From NCBI RefSeq assembly GCF_000737065.1, contig NZ_AQRC01000015.1:60430-124429 (forward strand): a DNA stretch of 64,000 bases. Direction: 5' to 3'. This document shows positions 45,984 through 54,653 of the stretch, piece after piece; position 1 is the stretch's first letter, and each line of letters begins with the position of its first letter. The notes under the pieces were generated by a model. The model was not told where the DNA came from. It was given only the letters and a program-made list of their open reading frames with translations, and did not search any database. The position numbers and the translations under genes are program-made. This DNA comes from Thioclava atlantica. GTDB taxonomy: Bacteria > Pseudomonadota > Alphaproteobacteria > Rhodobacterales > Rhodobacteraceae.

Positions 45984-47024
45984 ATGACGACAACCAGACG
46001 TAAGTTTCTAGCCACCGGGGCGGTGGGCGCGGCAGCGGCCGGCCTGTCCTCCCCGGCCATCGCGCAGACCACGCCGATCAAGTGGCGGATGCAGACCTAT
46101 GCGGGCCCCGCGCTCGCCGAACAGGTCGTGGACAATTGCATCAAGACCTTCAACGAGATCGCCGATGGCGAGATGGAGATCGAACTCTATTACGCCGACC
46201 AGTTGGTCCCGACCTCGGAGCTGTTCCGTGCCATGCAGTCGGGCACCATCGACGCGGTGCAATCGGATGACGATTCGATGGCCTCGCCTACCGAGGTCAC
46301 CGTCTTCGGCGGGTATTTCCCCTTCGGCCTGCGCTATTCGCTCGACGTGCCGACGCTGTTCAACGAATGGGGTCTCAACGAGATCTGGGACGAACAGTAT
46401 TCGGCCGTGGGCATCAAGCACATCTCGGCAGGCTCGTGGGATCCGTGCAACTTCGCGATGAAGGAACCGGTGAAGTCGCTGGCCGATCTCAAGGGCAAGC
46501 GGGTCTTCACCTTCCCGACCGCCGGGCGCTTCCTCGCGCAATTCGGCGTCGTGCCGGTGACGATCCCGTGGGAAGACGTGGAAGTCGCGCTGCAGACCGG
46601 CGAGCTGGACGGCGTCGCATGGTCGGGCATCACCGAGGATTACACCTCGGGCTGGGGCAAAAACGCGCCCTATTTCCTGACCAACAACATCTCGGGCGCG
46701 TGGATCGGGCATTTCTTCGCCAATATGGATCGCTGGAACGAGGTGCCGGACCGGCTCAAGACGCTGATGAAGACCTGCTTCGACCAGTCCCATTACCATC
46801 GCCAATACTGGTACTGGTCGGGCGAGGCGAAGCTGCGCGTCGAGGGCACCGAGATGCAGCTCACCACGATCCCCGACGCCGAATGGCAGCAGGTCGAGGA
46901 CGCCGCGCACAAGTTCTGGGACGAGATCGCGGCCGAAAGCGAGCTGAAGGCGAAGGTGGTCGACATCTTCCGCAAGTACAACGACACGATGAAGAAAGCG
47001 GGCCCGCCCTACCGCTTTTCCTGA
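45984..47024 (+). CDS. TRAP transporter periplasmic binding protein (DctP type)
   Basis: 346-residue extracytoplasmic binding protein. It has a twin-arginine signal (TRRKFLATGAVGAAAAGL, cleavage near IAQ-TT). The mature part follows the DctP pattern with the ligand-binding region KGKRVFTFPTAGRFLAQFGVVPVTIPWEDVEVALQTGELDG, where an arginine normally binds a carboxylate. The start is the ATG after AAGGAGTGAGAG. Substrate is not fixed by sequence; the operon points to an amine- or amino-acid-related compound. Confidence 0.92.
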   Translation: MTTTRRKFLATGAVGAAAAGLSSPAIAQTTPIKWRMQTYAGPALAEQVVDNCIKTFNEIADGEMEIELYYADQLVPTSELFRAMQSGTIDAVQSDDDSMASPTEVTVFGGYFPFGLRYSLDVPTLFNEWGLNEIWDEQYSAVGIKHISAGSWDPCNFAMKEPVKSLADLKGKRVFTFPTAGRFLAQFGVVPVTIPWEDVEVALQTGELDGVAWSGITEDYTSGWGKNAPYFLTNNISGAWIGHFFANMDRWNEVPDRLKTLMKTCFDQSHYHRQYWYWSGEAKLRVEGTEMQLTTIPDAEWQQVEDAAHKFWDEIAAESELKAKVVDIFRKYNDTMKKAGPPYRFS

Positions 47025-47032
47025 TCAGACCC

Positions 47033-47072
47033 GGATGGCGCGCGGAGCCAATTTCGTCATTGCGCGCCATCC
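47033..47072 (+). other. Intercistronic hairpin after dctP
   Basis: Perfect 11-base arms GGATGGCGCGC and GCGCGCCATCC around an 18-base loop, nine bases after the DctP stop. It resembles stabilising 3' hairpins that raise the level of binding-protein mRNA over downstream genes. Confidence 0.7.
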
Positions 47073-47146
47073 CCGTCGTCCGGCTCTTGCCGGGCGCCTC
47101 GCCTCGCGGCATCGTCGCGGGGCGCATTCAGACCCCGGAGGAGTCA

Positions 47147-48511
47147 ATGACCGCCAAATTCTCGTTCGACGCGCTCAAGAAGGCCGTGAAGGCCGGAGAG
47201 ATCGACACCGTGATCGCCGCGCTGGTGGACATGCAGGGCCGCCTTCAGGGCAAGCGTTTCCACGCCCAGCATTTCGTCGACAGCGCCTGGCAGGAGACAC
47301 ATTGCTGCAACTACCTTCTGGCGACCGACATGGAAATGATGACCGTGCCGGGCTACGAGGCCTCGAGCTGGGAGCGCGGCTATGGCGATTACGTCATGAA
47401 GCCCGACATGGAGACGCTGCGCGTGATCCCGTGGGTCCCGGGCACCGCGCTGGTGATCTGCGACCTGCTCGACCATCACAGCCACACCCCCGTGCCCCAT
47501 GCGCCGCGCACCATCCTCAAGCGCCAGCTCGGGCGAGCGAAGGAGATGGGCTACGACGTGATGATGGCGACCGAGCTGGAGTTCTTCCTGTTCGAGGAAA
47601 GCTATCCGGAGCTCTTCGACGCCGGCTATCCCGACCCGACCCCGGTCGCGCGCTACAATGTGGATTACTCGATCTTCGGCAATTCCCGCTGCGAGCCCGC
47701 GATGCGCGACATGCGCAACGCGCTCTACCGTGCGGGCATCCCGGTCGAGTGTTCGAAGGGCGAGGCCGAGCGCGGGCAGGAAGAGCTGAATGTCAGATAT
47801 TCGGGCGGGCTCGAGACGGCGGACATGCATCTGCTGGTGAAGCAATGCGCCAAGGAGGTTGCCCAGAACCACGGTCTCTCGGCGACCTTCATGGCGAAAT
47901 ACCACACCGACAAGGCGGGCTCGTCGAGCCATGTCCACCAGTCGTTGTGGAAAGGGGGCAAACCCGCTTTCCACGACCCCGACGCCCCGAACGGGATGTC
48001 GAAGCTGATGCAGCACTTCCTCGGCGGTCAGCTTGCCCATGCCCGCGAGATCACATATTTCCTCGCCCCCTATACCAACAGCTACAAGCGCTTCTGCGAG
48101 GGGCTCTTTGCACCGACGAAAGCGGTCTGGTCGCTCGACAACCGGACCGCGGGCTTCCGGATCTGCGGCGAGGACACGAAATCGATCCGCGTCGAGTGCC
48201 GGATCGGCGGCGCGGACCTGAACCCCTATCTCGCCTGCGCGGCATTGCTCGCGGCGGGGCTTGCGGGGATCGAGGGAGAGATGGACCCGGGCCCGGAAGC
48301 CTCGGGCGACATCTACAAGGCGGGTTCGGTCACCGAAGTGCCGAAATCGCTTCCCGAGGCGCTCGCCGCGCTCGAGGGCAGCACGATGCTCAAGACGGCC
48401 TTCGGCGAGGAGGTGGTGACCCATTACGCCCGCGCCGCCCGCTGGGAGATCGAGGAGCAGAACCGCGTGGTCACCGATTGGGAACGGATGCGCGGCTTCG
48501 AACGCGCCTGA
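47147..48511 (+). CDS. Glutamine-synthetase-like gamma-glutamyl ligase
   Basis: 454-residue protein of the glutamine synthetase superfamily (GS type III/GlnT- and PuuA-like, not GlnA). The N-terminal beta-grasp has DMQGRLQGKR (28-37); the catalytic barrel has ATELEFFLFE (141-150), the SSHVHQSLW segment and the arginine motif NRTAGFRICGEDTKSIRVECR. It lacks the adenylylation-loop tyrosine context of GlnA. Enzymes of this branch link the gamma-carboxyl of glutamate to an amine. Context with alcohol and aldehyde dehydrogenases suggests an amino-alcohol substrate. Start after CGGAGGAG. Confidence 0.88.
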   Translation: MTAKFSFDALKKAVKAGEIDTVIAALVDMQGRLQGKRFHAQHFVDSAWQETHCCNYLLATDMEMMTVPGYEASSWERGYGDYVMKPDMETLRVIPWVPGTALVICDLLDHHSHTPVPHAPRTILKRQLGRAKEMGYDVMMATELEFFLFEESYPELFDAGYPDPTPVARYNVDYSIFGNSRCEPAMRDMRNALYRAGIPVECSKGEAERGQEELNVRYSGGLETADMHLLVKQCAKEVAQNHGLSATFMAKYHTDKAGSSSHVHQSLWKGGKPAFHDPDAPNGMSKLMQHFLGGQLAHAREITYFLAPYTNSYKRFCEGLFAPTKAVWSLDNRTAGFRICGEDTKSIRVECRIGGADLNPYLACAALLAAGLAGIEGEMDPGPEASGDIYKAGSVTEVPKSLPEALAALEGSTMLKTAFGEEVVTHYARAARWEIEEQNRVVTDWERMRGFERA

Positions 48512-48556
48512 ATTTTGAACGTGAGACCGCAGGCGACTGGCCTGCAAGGAGACATG

Positions 48557-49945
48557 ATGTCGAAACTGATCCAATGCATCTCGCCCGTTGACGGCAAGGT
48601 CTATGCCGAGCGCAAGACCCTCAGCCATCCCGAGGCGCAGGCCATGGCCGCGCGCGCACGCGCCGCCCAGCCCGGTTGGGCCGCGCGCCCCCTGGCCGAG
48701 CGCATCGCTCTCGTCGAGGCGGGTATCGCCAAGCTCAACGAGAAGAAGGAGCAGGTCGTCGAGGAACTGGCCTGGCAGATGGGCCGCCCCACCCGCTATG
48801 GCGGCGAGTTCGGCGGCATGAACGAGCGCGCGGGCTACATGGCCTCGATCGCCGAGGAGGCGCTCGCTCCGATGGTGGTCGAGGAAAGCCCCGCCTTCCT
48901 GCGCCAGATCGCGCGCGAGCCGGTGGGCGTCGTCCTCATCATCGCGCCTTGGAACTATCCCTACATGACGGTCATCAACTCGCTGGTGCCGGCACTGATC
49001 GCGGGCAATACGGTCGTGCTCAAGCACGCGACGCAGACCCTGATGGTCGGCGAGCGCATCGCCGAGGCCTTCCACGAGGCGGGCATTCCCGAGGACGTGC
49101 TCCAGAACGTCTTCCTCAGCCATGACGTGACGGAGCAGCTCCTGGGCGAGCGCAGCTTCGATTTCATCAACTTCACCGGCTCGGTGGGGGGCGGCCGCGC
49201 CATCGAGAAGGCCGCGGCGGGCACCTTCGCGGGGCTCGGGCTCGAGCTTGGCGGCAAGGATCCGGGCTATGTGGCCGAGGATGCCGATCTCGATGCCGCC
49301 GTGGACGGGCTGATGGATGGCGCGCTGTTCAACGCCGGCCAGTGCTGCTGCGGGATCGAGCGGATCTACGTCCATGAAAGCCTCTACGATGCCTTCGTCG
49401 AGAAGGCCGTGGAATGGGCCTCGAAACTGCGCCTCGGCAACCCATTCGAGCCGGAAACCACGATCGGCCCGATGGCGAACAAGCGCTTTGCCGAAGTGGT
49501 GCGCGGCCAGATCGAGGATGCGATCACCGACGGGGCGAAGCCGCTCCTCGACCCCGCCCTGTTCCCCGCCGACGATGGCGGTGCCTATCTCGCGCCGCAG
49601 ATCCTCGTGAACGTAAATCACGAGATGCGCGTGATGCGCGAAGAGAGCTTCGGCCCGGTCGTCGGCATCATGGCGGTCAGGGATGACGAGGAAGCCATCG
49701 CCGCGATGAACGATTGCGATTACGGCCTGACCTGCTCGATCTGGACCGCAGATCCCGAGCGCGCGCAGGCGATCGGCGCGCGGCTGCAGACCGGGACGGT
49801 CTTCATGAATCGCTGCGACTATCTCGACCCGGCGCTGTGCTGGACCGGCTGCAAGGAAACGGGCCGCGGCGGCTCGCTCTCGGTTCTGGGCTATCACGCG
49901 CTGACCCGACCCAAATCCTACCATCTCAAGAAGGTGACGAAATGA
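48557..49945 (+). CDS. NAD(P)-dependent aldehyde dehydrogenase
   Basis: 462-residue ALDH-superfamily enzyme. VLIIAPWNYPYMTVINSLVPALIAGN binds cofactor, NFTGSVGGGRAIEKAA follows, the general base is in LELGGKDPGYV, and the catalytic cysteine is in NAGQCCCGIERIYV (three adjacent cysteines, the middle-to-first positions being the candidates). LSVLGYHALTRPKSYHLK ends the domain. It oxidises an aldehyde to the acid. The start MSKLIQCISPVDG follows AAGGAGACATG; the preceding ATG is possible. Its stop overlaps the ADH start (ATGA). Confidence 0.93.
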   Translation: MSKLIQCISPVDGKVYAERKTLSHPEAQAMAARARAAQPGWAARPLAERIALVEAGIAKLNEKKEQVVEELAWQMGRPTRYGGEFGGMNERAGYMASIAEEALAPMVVEESPAFLRQIAREPVGVVLIIAPWNYPYMTVINSLVPALIAGNTVVLKHATQTLMVGERIAEAFHEAGIPEDVLQNVFLSHDVTEQLLGERSFDFINFTGSVGGGRAIEKAAAGTFAGLGLELGGKDPGYVAEDADLDAAVDGLMDGALFNAGQCCCGIERIYVHESLYDAFVEKAVEWASKLRLGNPFEPETTIGPMANKRFAEVVRGQIEDAITDGAKPLLDPALFPADDGGAYLAPQILVNVNHEMRVMREESFGPVVGIMAVRDDEEAIAAMNDCDYGLTCSIWTADPERAQAIGARLQTGTVFMNRCDYLDPALCWTGCKETGRGGSLSVLGYHALTRPKSYHLKKVTK

Positions 49946-51090
49946 GCGCCCCCACCGCCAACTGGTCCTATCCGACCGCGATCAAGTTCGGCCCCGGCCG
50001 GATCGCGGAGCTGGCCGATCACTGCAAGGCCACAGGCATCACCAAACCGCTTCTGGTGACCGACAAGGCGCTGGCGAGCCTGCCGATCACCGCGCAGGCA
50101 CTCGATATTCTCGACGCCGCGGGTCTGGGCCGCGCGGTCTTCTCGCAGGTCGATCCGAACCCGAACGAGAAGAACATGGAAGACGGGCTGAAAGTCTATC
50201 GCGCGGGCGGGCATGACGGGGTCGTGTGCTTCGGCGGCGGCTCGGCGCTCGATCTGGGCAAGATGATCGCGCTGATGGTGGATCAGTCGGTAAGCGTCTG
50301 GGATCTCGAGGATATCGGCGACTGGTGGACGCGGGCCAACCCCGACACGATCGCGCCGATCATCGCGGTGCCGACCACGGCCGGAACCGGCTCGGAAGTC
50401 GGCCGTGCGGGCGTTCTCACCAATTCGGAAACGCACAAGAAAAAGATCATCTTCCATCCGAAACTGCTGCCCGCGATCACGATCTGCGACCCGGAGCTGA
50501 CGGTGGGGATGCCCGCCTTCATCACCGCGGGCACCGGGATGGATGCGCTGGCGCATTGCCTCGAAGCGTTCTGCTCGCCGCATTATCACCCGATGAGCCA
50601 GGGCATCGCGCTCGAAGGGATGCGGCTTGTCTTCGAGAACCTGCCGAAAGCCTACGCGACCCCGACCGATATCGAGGCGCGCGCCCATATGATGTCGGCG
50701 GCGGCGATGGGCGCGGTCGCGTTCCAGAAGGGCCTCGGCGCGATCCATTCGCTCAGCCACCCGGTCGGGGCGGTCTACGGCACCCATCACGGCACGACCA
50801 ATGCCTGCGTGATGCCGATGGTGCTCGATTTCAACCGAAACGCCATCGCGGAGAAAATCACTCAGGCGGCCGCCTATCTCGGGATCGCGGGCGGGTTCGA
50901 GGGCTTCAAGGCCCGGGTCGAGAGCCTGCGCACCGAACTCGGGATCCCCGCCAACCTCACCGCGATGGGGGTTAAGGCGGAAGATCTCGACATGCTGACG
51001 GATATGGCGCTGGAAGACCCTTCCTGCGGCGGCAACCCCGTCGCCATGACGCGCGAGAATACCCGCGCGCTCTTCGAGGCCTGCCTCTGA
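49942..51090 (+). CDS. Iron-containing alcohol dehydrogenase
   Basis: 382-residue group III alcohol dehydrogenase. GGGSALDLGKMIALM binds NAD; the metal site is formed by the aspartate and histidines in TAGTGMDALAHCLEAF and GAIHSLSHPVGAVYGTHHG. It should oxidise a primary alcohol to the aldehyde handled by the preceding ALDH. It overlaps that gene by four bases and is last in the operon (hydrolase-TRAP QMP-ligase-ALDH-ADH). Ethanol or 1,2-diol dehydrogenase roles are the general alternatives. Confidence 0.92.
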   Translation: MSAPTANWSYPTAIKFGPGRIAELADHCKATGITKPLLVTDKALASLPITAQALDILDAAGLGRAVFSQVDPNPNEKNMEDGLKVYRAGGHDGVVCFGGGSALDLGKMIALMVDQSVSVWDLEDIGDWWTRANPDTIAPIIAVPTTAGTGSEVGRAGVLTNSETHKKKIIFHPKLLPAITICDPELTVGMPAFITAGTGMDALAHCLEAFCSPHYHPMSQGIALEGMRLVFENLPKAYATPTDIEARAHMMSAAAMGAVAFQKGLGAIHSLSHPVGAVYGTHHGTTNACVMPMVLDFNRNAIAEKITQAAAYLGIAGGFEGFKARVESLRTELGIPANLTAMGVKAEDLDMLTDMALEDPSCGGNPVAMTRENTRALFEACL

Positions 51091-51233
51091 GCCCTCGGAT
51101 CGACCGCACGAGCCCCGCAGGGCGTGACGCGATTGTGCAACGCGTGCCGCGCCCTGCGCATAACTCCCTCGCTTGCGGGCGCAAACTCGGTTAGGAAGGC
51201 GAAAAGAGACGAACGAGCCTTCGGGGAAGACGG

Positions 51234-53327
51234 ATGAAACGGATCACGGGCGGCATCGCGACGACGGCGCTTCTGGCAGGGATGGGACTGGCGCAACCGG
51301 CAGGGGCGGAGTCCACGATCGCCTGGAGCATCGGAACCCTTGGCAGCCCCGGCGCGATCGACACACCCACTGCGGGCGTCTTCCGCGACGGGGAGCTGGT
51401 CGGATCGGTCTCCGGCTATAGCGGCAGCCAGCGTGCGAATTTCTCCTTCCAGGCCTTCCCGCGGCTCACCGCCACGGCGCGCTATTCGCGCGAGGCCGGC
51501 CTGGGCACCGGCGGCGACACGCTCAAGGATCGCAGCTTCGACCTCCATCTGCAGGTTCTGAACGAAAAGGGCTGGCGCCCGGCCTTCGCGGTCGGCCTGC
51601 GCGACATGTTCGATAACGGGATCTACGCATCGGAATATGTCGTGGCGAGCAAGACCCTCTCGCCGCGCCTGCGCGCAAGCGTCGGCTGGGGCTGGGGACG
51701 GCTCGGGTCCGACGGCTCGGGCGGCGGCACGCGCCCTGCCCCCTCGACCACCGGCGGGCTCAATTCCGAGACCTGGTTCAAGGGCCCCTCGGCGCCCTTC
51801 GCCTCGATCCAGTGGCGCGCGACCGACAAGCTCACGCTCAAGGCGGAATACAGCAAGGACGCCTATTCCGCGCAGGTCGCGGCGGGCGAGTTCGACAACA
51901 AGACCCCGTTCAATTTCGGCGCCGACTACCAGATCAATCCGATCGCCTCGGTTTCGGGTTACGTTCTGCATGGCGACAAGGTCGGCCTCCAGTTCAACAT
52001 CGCGCTCGATCCGCGCCAGCCGGCCGCGCCCTCGGGCCTCGAGCGCGCACCGATCCCGGTCGCCCCGCGCCCGGCACCTGCCGCGAACCCCGATGCGTGG
52101 TCGACCGATTGGGCGAACGATTCCACCGCCCAGCCGGCGATCCAGCAGGCGATGGCGGATGCGCTGCGCAAGGATGGGCAGGTGCTCGAGTCGCTCAAGC
52201 TGACGCCGACCAGCGCCGATGTGCGGATCTCGAACGAAACCTACCGGTCCAACCCGCAGGCGATCGGCCATGCCGCGCGCATCGCCACCCGCGCCCTGCC
52301 TGCCTCGGTCGAGACCATCAAGGTCACGCTGGTCGAGCGCGGGATGCCGACCTCGACGACCACGCTCAAGCGCAGCGATATCGAGCGGCTCGAGAACGGC
52401 CCCTCGACCCAGATTGCCGCCGTGGCGGGGATCGGCGAGGCCGAACGCGGCCAGCAGGGATATGTCGCCACGCCGGGCCTCTACCCGCGCCTGCTCTGGG
52501 GGATCGGTCCCTATCTCGAGCTCTCCCCCTTCGATGCCGATGAAGGGCTCCATGCCGATATGGGCTTCGCGCTCAAGGGCCGCTACGAATTCGCGCCGGG
52601 TCTCGTGCTGTCAGGCGAGATCCGCCAGAAACTCGTGGGCAATCTCGACGAGGTCACGAAGACCTCGACCTCGCCGGTGCCGCATGTGCGCTCGGATATC
52701 TACGAATACCAGAAGCACGGCGACCTCACGGTTCAAAGCCTGACCTTCGCGTCCTATGGCCGTCCGGCACGCGATGTCTATTCGCGCGTCACGGTGGGCT
52801 ATCTGGAGCGGATGTATGGTGGCGTTTCGGGCGAATTGCTGTGGAAACCCGTCGACAGCCGCCTCGCGCTCGGCGCGGAGGTGAACTGGGTCAAGAAGCG
52901 TAACTTCGACCAGCGCTTCGGCTTCCAGGATTACGACACCGTCACCGGCTTCCTCTCGGCCTATTACGACTTCGGAAACGGCCTGACGGGCGAGCTGGAT
53001 GTCGGGCGCTACCTCGCCGAGGACTGGGGCGCGACCGTCTCGCTCGACCGCGAGATGGCCAATGGCTGGAAGATCGGCGCCTTCGCGACCTTCACCGACA
53101 TGTCGCAGAGCGATTTCGGCGACGGCCATTTCGACAAGGGCATCCGCCTGACGATCCCGCTCGGCTACGCGACGGGGCAGCCCTCGCTCAAGAGCTTCTC
53201 GACGACGCTGCGCCCCTATGTGGGCGATGGCGGTGCGCGGGTCCATGTGGACGGGCGCCTGTTCGAAACCATCGAGGGCAGCCATCAGGGCGGCCTCTAC
53301 CGCGACTGGGGAAGGTTCTGGCGATGA
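51234..53327 (+). CDS. YjbH-family outer-membrane exopolysaccharide protein
   Basis: 697-residue exported protein with a signal peptide (MKRITGGIATTALLAGMGLAQPAGA). The body is beta-rich with the YjbH (DUF940) pattern: TAGVFRDGELVGSVSGYSGSQRANFSFQAFPRLTATARYS, YDFGNGLTGELDVGRYLAEDWGAT and the C-terminal SHQGGLYRDWGRFWR. In E. coli the yjbEFGH genes govern an exopolysaccharide; YjbH is thought to be the outer-membrane porin-like part. Its stop overlaps the YjbF-like lipoprotein gene (ATGA). A central insertion (about 270-330, proline-rich) is notable. Confidence 0.87.
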   Translation: MKRITGGIATTALLAGMGLAQPAGAESTIAWSIGTLGSPGAIDTPTAGVFRDGELVGSVSGYSGSQRANFSFQAFPRLTATARYSREAGLGTGGDTLKDRSFDLHLQVLNEKGWRPAFAVGLRDMFDNGIYASEYVVASKTLSPRLRASVGWGWGRLGSDGSGGGTRPAPSTTGGLNSETWFKGPSAPFASIQWRATDKLTLKAEYSKDAYSAQVAAGEFDNKTPFNFGADYQINPIASVSGYVLHGDKVGLQFNIALDPRQPAAPSGLERAPIPVAPRPAPAANPDAWSTDWANDSTAQPAIQQAMADALRKDGQVLESLKLTPTSADVRISNETYRSNPQAIGHAARIATRALPASVETIKVTLVERGMPTSTTTLKRSDIERLENGPSTQIAAVAGIGEAERGQQGYVATPGLYPRLLWGIGPYLELSPFDADEGLHADMGFALKGRYEFAPGLVLSGEIRQKLVGNLDEVTKTSTSPVPHVRSDIYEYQKHGDLTVQSLTFASYGRPARDVYSRVTVGYLERMYGGVSGELLWKPVDSRLALGAEVNWVKKRNFDQRFGFQDYDTVTGFLSAYYDFGNGLTGELDVGRYLAEDWGATVSLDREMANGWKIGAFATFTDMSQSDFGDGHFDKGIRLTIPLGYATGQPSLKSFSTTLRPYVGDGGARVHVDGRLFETIEGSHQGGLYRDWGRFWR

Positions 53328-54022
53328 TCCCGGCCAAAGGCGCACTGATCTCCGCCACGCTTGCGCTGGCGCTCCTCTCGGGATGCACCAGCCATGACAG
53401 CGCAGGGGTGCAGGAAAGCAAATCGGCAGGCGGCACGATGGTGAAGGCCGCACTCGGCTCGGTGTTCTCGGGCTCCAAGAAAGAGACCGCGCAAGCCTCC
53501 GCCCCGACCGATCCCTCGGCGCTGGCCACTTCCGCGCTCCAGTCGATCAAGGGACCGGTGATCCTCGTGACCTTCGAGGCGAGCAAAGCGTCCACGATCG
53601 GCGCGATGCGCGGCGAGAACAGCGCGATGCGCACCTACCAGACCCCCGATCAGCGCGCCTTCGTGCTGCGCGACGGCCTCCTGGCGGGCACGCGCGGCTT
53701 CGGACGCGACCTGATGTCGGCGGATACCTCTGCCGCAGCCCGGCTCATCCATGCCCGCATGCAGGGCACCGCCCAGCGGGTCTATCGCTATCTCGACGGC
53801 GACGGCCAGGAACGCCCCCTGCCCGTCTCCTGCACGATCCAGCCCGCGGGCACCGTCCAGCAGAGCGGGATTTCGGTCCGGCAGGTGGCCGAGCATTGCG
53901 AGGGGTCCGGGGTCACGCTCGACATGAGCTACCTCGTCGCACCGGACGGCACCATCCTCGCCTCGCGGCAATGGATCGGCCCCGCGCTCGGCTATGTCGC
54001 AATCCAGCAATTGCGCAACTGA
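53324..54022 (+). CDS. YjbF-family outer-membrane lipoprotein
   Basis: 232-residue lipoprotein with the lipobox LLSGC (cysteine near residue 23). The C-terminal two-thirds match YjbF/GfcB-like proteins (GPVILVTFEASKASTIGAM, YQTPDQRAFVLRDGLLAGTRGFGRDLMSAD, LDMSYLVAPDGTILASRQWIGP). It is the inner-leaflet partner of YjbH in exopolysaccharide export. Coupled to the YjbH gene by ATGA and closed by a rho-independent terminator. Confidence 0.87.
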   Translation: MIPAKGALISATLALALLSGCTSHDSAGVQESKSAGGTMVKAALGSVFSGSKKETAQASAPTDPSALATSALQSIKGPVILVTFEASKASTIGAMRGENSAMRTYQTPDQRAFVLRDGLLAGTRGFGRDLMSADTSAAARLIHARMQGTAQRVYRYLDGDGQERPLPVSCTIQPAGTVQQSGISVRQVAEHCEGSGVTLDMSYLVAPDGTILASRQWIGPALGYVAIQQLRN

Positions 54023-54048
54023 TCCACCGCCACCATGAACGAAAAAAA

Positions 54049-54072
54049 CCCTCGATTTCGGGGGCTTTTTTT
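54049..54072 (+). terminator. Rho-independent terminator of the yjbH-yjbF unit
   Basis: Stem CCCTCGA-TT-TCGGGGG (one G-U) followed by C and seven T residues, 27 bases after the YjbF stop. Confidence 0.85.
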
Positions 54073-54095
54073 CAGATCACCGAAGGTCCAGACAT

Positions 54096-54128
54096 GAAAA
54101 AGGCCGGGAAGCGAGCTCCCCGACCTTT
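54096..54128 (-). terminator. Rho-independent terminator of the 62-residue protein gene
   Basis: On the minus strand AAGGTCGGGGAG pairs with CTTCCCGGCCTT and is followed by a T run. It sits 23 bases after the stop of the small gene, back to back with the YjbF terminator. Confidence 0.82.
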
Positions 54129-54150
54129 CCAATTCCGGTGAAAACCGAAA

Positions 54151-54339
54151 TTAGTTGTTCGACGCGGCGACAGCCACGGCAACCAGCAGCAGAACCGGGA
54201 TAATGATGCCCGGGTTCGAGGACGACGACTGCTGAACAACGACGGGCTCGGGCTCGACGACCGGAGCGGTGTAACCGCCGGCGAAAGCGGTGGAGCCGGT
54301 GAGGCCGAGGGCCAGAGCGATGGTAGCGATCTTTTTCAT
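54151..54339 (-). CDS. Small exported protein with C-terminal hydrophobic tail
   Basis: 62-residue protein. A signal peptide (MKKIATIALALGLTGSTAFAGG) is followed by a short proline/valine/serine linker (TAPVVEPEPVVVQQSSSS) and a hydrophobic stretch (PGIIIPVLLLVAVAVAASNN). A clear GGAGA ribosome site and its own terminator make it a real gene. It lies between the YjbF and ugd genes on the other strand. By size, export signal and position it may be the counterpart of the small exported YjbE of enteric yjbEFGH, though the sequence itself does not show homology. Confidence 0.75.
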   Translation of the reverse strand: MKKIATIALALGLTGSTAFAGGYTAPVVEPEPVVVQQSSSSNPGIIIPVLLLVAVAVAASNN

Positions 54340-54653
54340 AGTAATCTCCGTCATTACCGTAAGGTGCCGCCATGTTTCTTTGGCAGCATCGCGCCGAGAG
54401 TTACACAGCTTCTTGTGATTGCATAGGGGGAATTCGTGACGTTTAAACGCGGCGGGGAATACTGTTGCAGTTTGGCACTTTTCTTGGATGAATTTGCCGC
54501 AGTCCCTGCAGGTTTTCCAATGTATGGACTGTCCGTTCTCGTGTAGGAAGCGGAATTCTGGAAAAGATTTCGGGGGGTTGCCAGTTCCCCGGCCGGCGCG
54601 CCCAGAAGTCAGAGAATCATCTCCGTGGCTGGAGATTCGGAAAGGCGGAACGA
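54340..54653. promoter_or_regulatory. Divergent promoter region of the small protein gene and ugd
   Basis: 314 bases, clearly AT-richer than the genes, without a supported gene. It should contain the promoters of both flanking genes. GAAAGGCGGAACGA precedes the ugd ATG. No specific operator was recognised. Confidence 0.5.

Noticed and set aside
46367..47146. In-frame upstream extension of the GS-like ligase
   Set aside because: It would run inside dctP in another frame and through the 11-bp hairpin; the ATG at 47147 has a good ribosome site and the family N-terminus.
47144..49924. 926-codon open frame antisense to the ligase and ALDH genes
   Set aside because: Spans two genuine genes on the other strand and lacks any recognisable domain.
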